DNA of 64,000 nucleotides from Tolypeutes matacus (Eukaryota; Chordata; Mammalia; Cingulata; Chlamyphoridae), in NCBI GenBank assembly GCA_026826555.1, contig JAKSZT010053928.1, positions 40,249,639 through 40,313,638 of the forward strand, read 5' to 3'. Under the pieces are notes generated by a model, which searched no databases, was not told where the DNA came from, and saw only the letters and a list, made by a program, of their open reading frames with translations. Below are positions 57,373-64,000 of the stretch, piece after piece. Both the position numbers and the translations under genes were made by a program. The stretch's first letter is position 1. The number at the start of each line of letters is the position of its first letter.

Positions 57373-58755
57373 CAAGTTAATGTCACACCCTAATTATAAA
57401 CCAGATTCCTTGCTCTCCAGTCCAGGGACATTTCCAGTAAATGCCACAAAATTGGTCATTCAATATCAAAGTGTCATTTGAGGAATAAAATAAATTATTT
57501 TGTAAATGTTTATAAACTCTCAAATGCTATGTAAACCTAACTTGCTGTGATATCACGAAAACCAAGAGGACTGTGACTTGAGAACTTGTGCATCCTGACA
57601 GAAAAGCTTAGACTCGAGTTTCAAAAGAAAAGTCCTCAGAGAAAGCTACAATATATGTGCTGAGATAGCCGTGAGGTGTACCCTAAAAAAACCATGTTGG
57701 GAATCTCTGGAAATATGAACAATGACTACAATAAGTAAAAGAAAGTACATAAATAACCAAAGGTCATTTTAGTAAGGAGCAGAATAATTAAAAATCATTG
57801 TTATTAGAAGGCAGCCATATGGAAATTAAATTAATCAAACTTAAATCTGAGAGAAGATCTCTCAGATTCATTTAATTCTCTATTACCCCTCTTTAAATTC
57901 CAATAACAAAGCATGACAGCCACGCTTATTACTAAATATCTGCTTGCAGAAGGAGAAACAATGGAGGAATGGGGAGCTGTCTTAAACCCCAGGAAACCAA
58001 AGCATGTTGCAAATGAACTGCTTTTTAAAGGATACATTTATAGTTCAATGAAATTAGAAAGTTTATTTTCATTTTCTTTCCTTCATAGGCAGCTGCAGAA
58101 TTTCTAAAACACATGTGCAGTCCTCAGATGAAATAAATACTTGACAATTTTTTCTTTGACTTTAATACATGCAAGTAAATAATTTTCCTCACAATTTACA
58201 CCTTAATAATTAGCATACCTATTTTTTCAAGATGCACCATGTATATGGATTTAATTAGAAAAGCAAGAAAACAGCATCTGGAGAAGATCAGGCCAGCCAG
58301 TTCTTTGAAATATTAAAAACGTTAACAGCAAAAATTCCCTTTATGCCAATACCCCACTTCAGAAACTAAGGCCTTCTATAGGAAGTTATAAAATGTTCCA
58401 CTCTGGCTAATATAAGATTAATATCTTCCAATAAGGAGTATTATAACCCATAAAGCCTCTTTTATGGGTTTTCACAATCCTCCTTAAACGTTCAGAAATT
58501 TCTTCCTTGGGAATTCAATCTGGAATCCACAACAGAGCCAAAAGTCACCAGCCTGTGGAGTGAAATAAGTATGCCCCTCCCTCTGTCCAAGTCGAATCCT
58601 GCCACTGGTTCCCAGACCTTGTCACCATTTTTTGGACTTCTCTTCAAGTATCCACTTTCCTTTCTATCAACAGTCTCTCCATCATTTTTTAAAAAATACA
58701 ATATATAACATTTTGAAATCCTTACCATTTAAAAGATCTTTATCTACCTCTCCTT
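57373..58755. other. Unassigned AT-rich DNA
   Basis: No gene or clear repeat. Short frames around 57913-58107 have no known domain. Confidence 0.5.
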
Positions 58756-59560
58756 TTTCCTACCACTCTCTTTATCCTCTGTTTTGCGGACAAACTTTAT
58801 GAAAGATTTAACATTTCCTCACCTCCAGTCTTCAGCCTGCTGTATCTGATTTCTCCTGTCACCAGGCCACATACCTGGTTCCCTCCTATCACTGATGATC
58901 TACGTATTTGTCCCTTTCTACAATTAATTGCCTGCTCTATTTTTAAAGCTCTTGATGGCATTTGACACTATTTTTCCTTTGTAGCCTCTTTCCTCCTGAT
59001 TTCTATTCTGATTTTCCTATTTGTCTTGCTATTTACTCTTACACAAATTCTTAAATGTTGATATTCTTTAATGTTTAATGTTCCATCCTTAGCCTTCTGC
59101 TCTTATGTATTTTCCTGGATTATACCTGTATTGGTATAGGCTGGTGATTTCCATAAACTTATCTCTAATTCATATCTCCAACTTCTTATTAGATATTTTT
59201 ACTTGGAGGTATCGGAGGCATATATCCCAAACATGATCTTCCTTTCCCTCCCTTATTCCATTTTTGGTGAGAATAGTATCACTATACGCTCTCTCAAGCC
59301 AAAAATATGGGCATTATTGAGGATTCTCAATCTTCCTCACATTCACATGTTTATCCATTGTTACCAACTGTATTTTCCACCTATATTTTGTTACTGTTCC
59401 GTCTCCAATTAATTATTTTCATAATGTCAAACATGTAAATTGAAACATGTTACTTCCTACCTTAAAATCCTTTAATGGATCACTTCACTCCTGGATAAGA
59501 TCCAAATGCCTTACTATTACATAAAAGGCTCATTGCAATCAGGCACCTATTCACTTTTAA
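58756..59560 (+). mobile_element. L2 fragment
   Basis: The phrases AACATGTTACTTCCTACC, TAAAATCCTTTAATGGATC and GGATAAGATCCAAATGCC near 59440-59520 follow L2 3' sequence in order; the upstream T/C-rich text is compatible with its reverse transcriptase part. Diverged. Confidence 0.55.
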
Positions 59561-59844
59561 GGTAAAAGCTTATCGGTTCCCCATATGCACCCTAACATCT
59601 AACCACATGAAACTAGTTGAAGGAAGCTGAGCAGGGTTTGATCTCTCAGACCTCCAGGATGACATGTTTATGTTCTTTCATAAGGTTTACATGTTCATAT
59701 TCTTTCTTTCAGTTATGTGAGTCAATATTTTGTTATTTAAGTCCTATTCTTTCCTCTGATTTATACATAAGGGTTCCTAACTGATATAACGTTTTTCACT
59801 CACTTTACTAGCTTTATATTTTCTGGTAGAATAATTTTGTCTAG

Positions 59845-59940
59845 CAAATGTCTCTGCCTTAGGCAAGTCACTAAACTCTCTGAGCCTTGGTTTCCTCATT
59901 AATTTGCTCAGTGGCCAGTATTTGACTCATATAAATACTG
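59845..59940 (+). mobile_element. MIR core fragment
   Basis: TTAGGCAAGTCACTAAACTC then TCTGAGCCTTGGTTTCCTC is the MIR core in sense. Confidence 0.8.
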
Positions 59941-60074
59941 CTTTAGTGAAAACTTGGTCTATTATATTGATATTTTGGGTGTACATTGCTTCTCTTATAT
60001 GATCTTCCTATTTTTTTCATCTGCTTGTAGAATCACATTTCTAAAGCTGAAAGTTTTCCTAGAGATTATCTTCT

Positions 60075-60320
60075 TTAATGACTTCATTTAGTATACAAGG
60101 AAACGGAAGTCCAGAAAGTTTAGGTAATTTTCCCAAAGCCATAAAAAAATCAGTTAAAAAAGAAAATCTATGCCAACATATGCTTTACACTTGTTAAAAG
60201 GTAGACATGAACAAACATCACAGAATTTCAAAGGGCAGAGAATCCCTTCTAGTTCTTCATTCAATCATTCATTTATTCGTCTGACACATATTTATTAAAG
60301 ACTGCCTTTGTTGCCAGGCT
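60075..60320 (-). mobile_element. MIR and L2/MIR tail fragments
   Basis: AAACGGAAGTCCAGAAAG and AATTTTCCCAAAGCC are the MIR core in antisense (60095-60145). TCATTCATTTATTCGTC and ATATTTATTAAAGACTGCC (60255-60310) are an antisense L2/MIR end. Confidence 0.65.
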
Positions 60321-60639
60321 TTCCAGTTACTAAAGAATTTTCATAGATAAGGTTGAAATTGACCTGGATCTTTAAAAATAGAATGAATTGTAATTTAAGT
60401 AAATAGATTAAAAGGCATTCTGAGGAAATGGGACTTATGTTGGCAAAGACTAAAAAAGACAGCAATTAAAGTCAGAGAAAATAAAGTGACCCTATTTGTC
60501 TGGAACTCATAATAGAGGAGAAAACTGAGCCAGGTGATAAAAAACTAGAAACAGTTGAATGGGTGGTTCAGACTCTCAGTAGACGATAGAAACACACTCA
60601 GAACAGGAGCACCAGAGCAGAATGACCATGAGCAGTGAC

Positions 60640-60785
60640 CATCTGCTGAGTGTATGCCATGTGCAGGGCATTCACTGGGGTCCTTTCTCATATAACATCT
60701 CATAAATACAACTGTGTTATGAAGTAAGTATATATTCAATAGATAAAGGAAGAGACTGAAACCCAGAAGGGTTAAGAAGAACTTC
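60640..60785 (-). mobile_element. MIR fragment, antisense
   Basis: TATGCCATGTGCAGGGCATTC, ATAACATCTCATAAATAC and AGAGACTGAAACCCAGAAGG follow the antisense MIR order. Confidence 0.75.
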
Positions 60786-60805
60786 CAAGGAAGTTTGATC
60801 TGAGC

Positions 60806-61253
60806 TGTGATGGTTAGGCTAATGTGTCAACTCGGCCAGGTAATTGTGCCCCGTAGTTTGGCCAAGCAAGCACTGGGCTAATTGTAATACAAGGACATTT
60901 ACAGACTTTAGTCACCAGTGAGTTTACTGCATAGATAGCTGATTAGATCTATATCAATCAGAGAAATTGCCATCAGCAATGAGTGATGCTTTATCCAATC
61001 AGTTGAATGCCTTAAAAGGGGAAGTGATTTCAGCATTCAGAGAGAATTTTCCAGCTTGTCTTTGGACTGCCAACATCTCCTGGAAGTTCATCAAGGACCT
61101 TCATTGGACTTTCATCGGAGCCCCTGGTTTGCAGCTGCCTGTGGAACTTGGACTTGTGCATCCCCACGGTCACATGAGAGACTCATAAAATCTCATATTA
61201 TTGACAGATATCCCCTGTTGATTCTGTTTCCCTAGAGAACCCTGACTAATACA
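60806..61253 (+). mobile_element. Solo LTR with perfect 5-bp target duplication
   Basis: A 448-base LTR, TGTGATGGTTAGGC...CCCTGACTAATACA. The flanking repeat TGAGC (60801-60805 and 61254-61258) is perfect. Internal landmarks are GTGTCAACTCGGCCAGG at the start and TGATTCTGTTTCCCTAGAG at the end. It belongs to the same family as 24535-25190 (minus). No internal region, so it formed by LTR-LTR recombination. Confidence 0.92.
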
Positions 61254-61258
61254 TGAGC

Positions 61259-64000
61259 TATGTCCTAAAAGCCCAAACTGTTTTACTAAACCTAGATTTA
61301 TGTCAAAGAAAAACTTGGTGTTGACCAACCCTTCTTTGCTCCAAACTTTGATTGAACTGATGGCTTATCATTTTCGTGCACATTAGACTTAATGTATAGG
61401 AGATTATGCCACTGAAACAACCCACCTTTGGACCCAATCTGTAGGGGTGTCTATATTTCTCCTGACTGCCAACCACTGGCAGTGCTGACAAATGTATTTA
61501 CAGGGCATATTGAACCCAGTATCAAGGGTACCATCAATTAGAGCCTTAATCATCTTTATGCAAGATTCTGCTTATAATTCCAGAGACCATGTCATATTTA
61601 TTGCCGTTTCATGAAGACTGGGCTAGAATGATGCCTTGATGACTAACCTGCAGAGAACCTTGGCAAAGAGTTATCACATTACAGCCAATTTGAAAAAAGC
61701 GAACAACATGTGGCCTAAAGTGCAATGAAAATTAGAGGATGAGATTTTCTATCATTTAAAGTTAATATGATAGGGAACCTATAAATAGAAAAATATCTAT
61801 TTAAAGTTGTAGTCATGAGTGCTGTAATATACCAAATCCCCATCCCTGTATTTTCGAAACCAGTTGAAAGACGTCAACTGTGATAGATCTGAATGTGTAC
61901 AGGTGAAACCTTGGAGGATTTTACCCAAGAGATTATACTGACACAGAAATTCACATTGACCTCCTTTACAATAACCCACAGATGTGGCGCGCTCCCATGT
62001 GGCTAAATTAATTTTAGTTTTTCCACTCTTACGGTCCCTACCTCACTTTATAAGTCAGTGTCATTTATGATGTCAACAAAATAATATCAATATCAGCATT
62101 AGGAAAGGTAAAACTCAGAATTCCATGTCAAAGAAATCCCCTAAAGTCTGCATGAAAGTCCCTGAGACTGTTTTGCTTCTAACTTTGGAGCTCTGTTATA
62201 CAGCAAACGTCTTGTCTCACAACAGAACAAATGTGTCTCAAAACTTCAGGAGAAATAATGGCAATCTTTTGTATTTGTCCACTACATAACAGAAACTGCC
62301 CAAGCGGAAGGCTCCAGTAATTACTCTGACAATTAAAAACATACAAATACCAAGTTACTGAGGGAAGATTATCAAGTCCAGTAATATGCTGTTCTAATAG
62401 CAGAAGGCAGCTTAAGGGCATATCACAAGAACATACAATTTGTTGTATTATGGTAGTGACACTTTAGCCATCATTATTGCTATAGATAAAAGTCAACCAA
62501 ATGTATTATGTCTACCACTAAGATGGTGATGGTATGAATTTTAAAAGCATATTTAAACAAGAACTGGTGAAATGATCATGAAGAAATGCACTTTTGCCCC
62601 TTATTTTAATAGCACCCCATTCAAGTTGACAAGCCAAGCTTAACATTTCATAGGTACTAACCTGTGAGTTTACTTCCCACTGACAATTAATATAAACTGT
62701 TTTCATTTCACATTTATTGAACATTTATATTATTGGATTATATGCTAAGCTTTCAGAGGATATGAAAATGAATATTTAACATAACAGCTGTTCCAGTAAT
62801 TCTCCAGGTTCATGCTGCTAAAGATTTTAGATACCTGGATGATTTTTGCCTTCATTCTTCATAAACGTTGGTTTCTGTCCTCAGATATCTCAAAGAAAGA
62901 AAGTGAGCCAACAGTAAAATAACTGGGAACTTAGAATCTGGGGATCCTCATGGATCTCCTTTTTCATCTCCCCAAAGTATTTATTCCCATTGGGATAATT
63001 TATTTCAATATCAATTTTTAATAGCCATAGATCTGGTTCTGTCACACGTTTTCTGAACAAAAGTGACCTTACTTTATTGGCAGTATGTGAAGAGGAGTTA
63101 TTATTACTATTATTATTATTATAAGCATGGTTAACTTCAGTCAAAGTCCAAGAATAAAATTAGTCTCTAATGTCTGCAGTAAAACAGTTAGGAAGTCAGA
63201 ATTTTGAGTATTTATTCCTCTCCCCACCCAGCATGTCAGAATCCCCTCATTCTGGCTCTCCATCAGTGTACATCCTCAGTAAGCTTCAGTGCATGTGCCA
63301 CAAACATTCTCTCCTCTTTCCCTGCCCCATCAACCATCTGTGTATTCGATTCACTCAGAACCATATTTAGTAACTATCAGTTATCTCACCAGGTCAACAC
63401 ATTTACATTTTATCAGGGACTTGAAGGTTTAAAACCCCAAAGAGAAAAACATTATGAATCCTATCTAGAGAGATAACTTGGAAGATAATTTAAAGTGGAA
63501 AGAACTGTTTGTAATCCTCAGATCATGCTTTATGGATAGAGATAGTGTGCTGGCGTCAGCTCAAACCAACCCATGAGAGCGAATTGCTAAATTTTCATGA
63601 ATTTAATGAGCCTGTTCTTAAACACAAGCATAATTAAAATGTACACTATATAAATTTAAAATCATATTATTTAAAAACAATTAACAAAAACTTAAATTTG
63701 GACTTTCTGATTTTATTCTATTTTACTATAAATTTATTATATTTCACTATTATCTATACTTTTAAGGTTATTTACATAAATTATCTATATGGTGTGATAT
63801 TGTACATTTCTTCCCAAATCCATGTTCAGGGACTGTTACATTGGTAGTTTGAAATTGACAATGTTGGGAAGGAAATTAGCATTTGCCACAGAAATTGGCA
63901 TGTAGTACTAGAGCAACCCTGTATAGCTTAAATATTAAGTCATTGTACTGTGTACCTCAAAAAATTCAGTTTGATTCTTGCTCACAAGCACACAGAACTA
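61259..64000. other. Unassigned AT-rich DNA
   Basis: No gene recognised. CATTTATTGAACATTTATATTATTGG followed by ATGCTAAGC near 62708-62752 is a small L2/MIR-tail remnant in antisense. A (TTA)n run lies at 63098-63122. Other frames lack domains. Confidence 0.5.

Overview
The window is mammalian nuclear DNA from a xenarthran, most likely an armadillo (Dasypus-type). The main evidence is five copies of tRNA-derived SINEs of the armadillo DAS type, with the GTGGCTCAANCGATTGG-like A-box region and GGTTCGATCCC-like B box. It also carries several MaLR-like LTR families and L1 3' UTR modules that I associate with Xenarthra. The sequence is AT-rich, has one 400-N assembly gap (14906-15305), and contains no host protein-coding exon or structural RNA gene that I can support. 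I read it as intergenic DNA or a large intron dominated by transposable elements.

Layout. 1-9480: an antisense L1 (ORF1 plus 5' UTR-like), unassigned AT-rich DNA and a decayed L1. 9786-18840: an L1-rich block. It holds a near full-length but broken L1 (copy A), a retroposed LTR fragment inside its 5' UTR, polyadenylated retrocopies, the gap, an L1 3' end, and two L1 RT fragments head to tail (C and D). 19085-25620: old L1, a diverged direct duplication, a MIR, three DAS-SINEs and an LTR. 26031-28765: an ERVL-type pol relic on the minus strand beside a MaLR LTR. 33914-42024: a class I (gammaretrovirus-like) provirus with paired LTRs, a tRNA-Phe-type primer-binding site, a polypurine tract and remnants of integrase and env TM. 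Its interior unexpectedly contains ancient host repeats. 44327-48545: solo LTRs with 5-bp target duplications, one of them splitting a MIR. 49163-49389: a short hAT element with an 8-bp duplication. 49741-57372: a truncated LTR followed by a second long broken L1 (copy B) that carries its own retroposed insert. 57373-64000: L2 and MIR relics, one intact solo LTR with a perfect 5-bp duplication, and unassigned DNA.

No gene network is present. What connects the parts is retrotransposition: L1 machinery appears to have mobilised SINEs, an LTR transcript, cellular-type transcripts and an L1 lineage whose reverse transcriptase was already broken. I found no convincing undescribed molecular system. 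The best leads are the RT-dead L1 lineage shared by two copies, the LTR-derived retroposon with a 13-bp target duplication, the insertion hotspot in L1 5' UTRs, the provirus containing host DNA, and the 19.65/21.42 kb duplication. Repeat-family names come from recognition alone and no database was searched.
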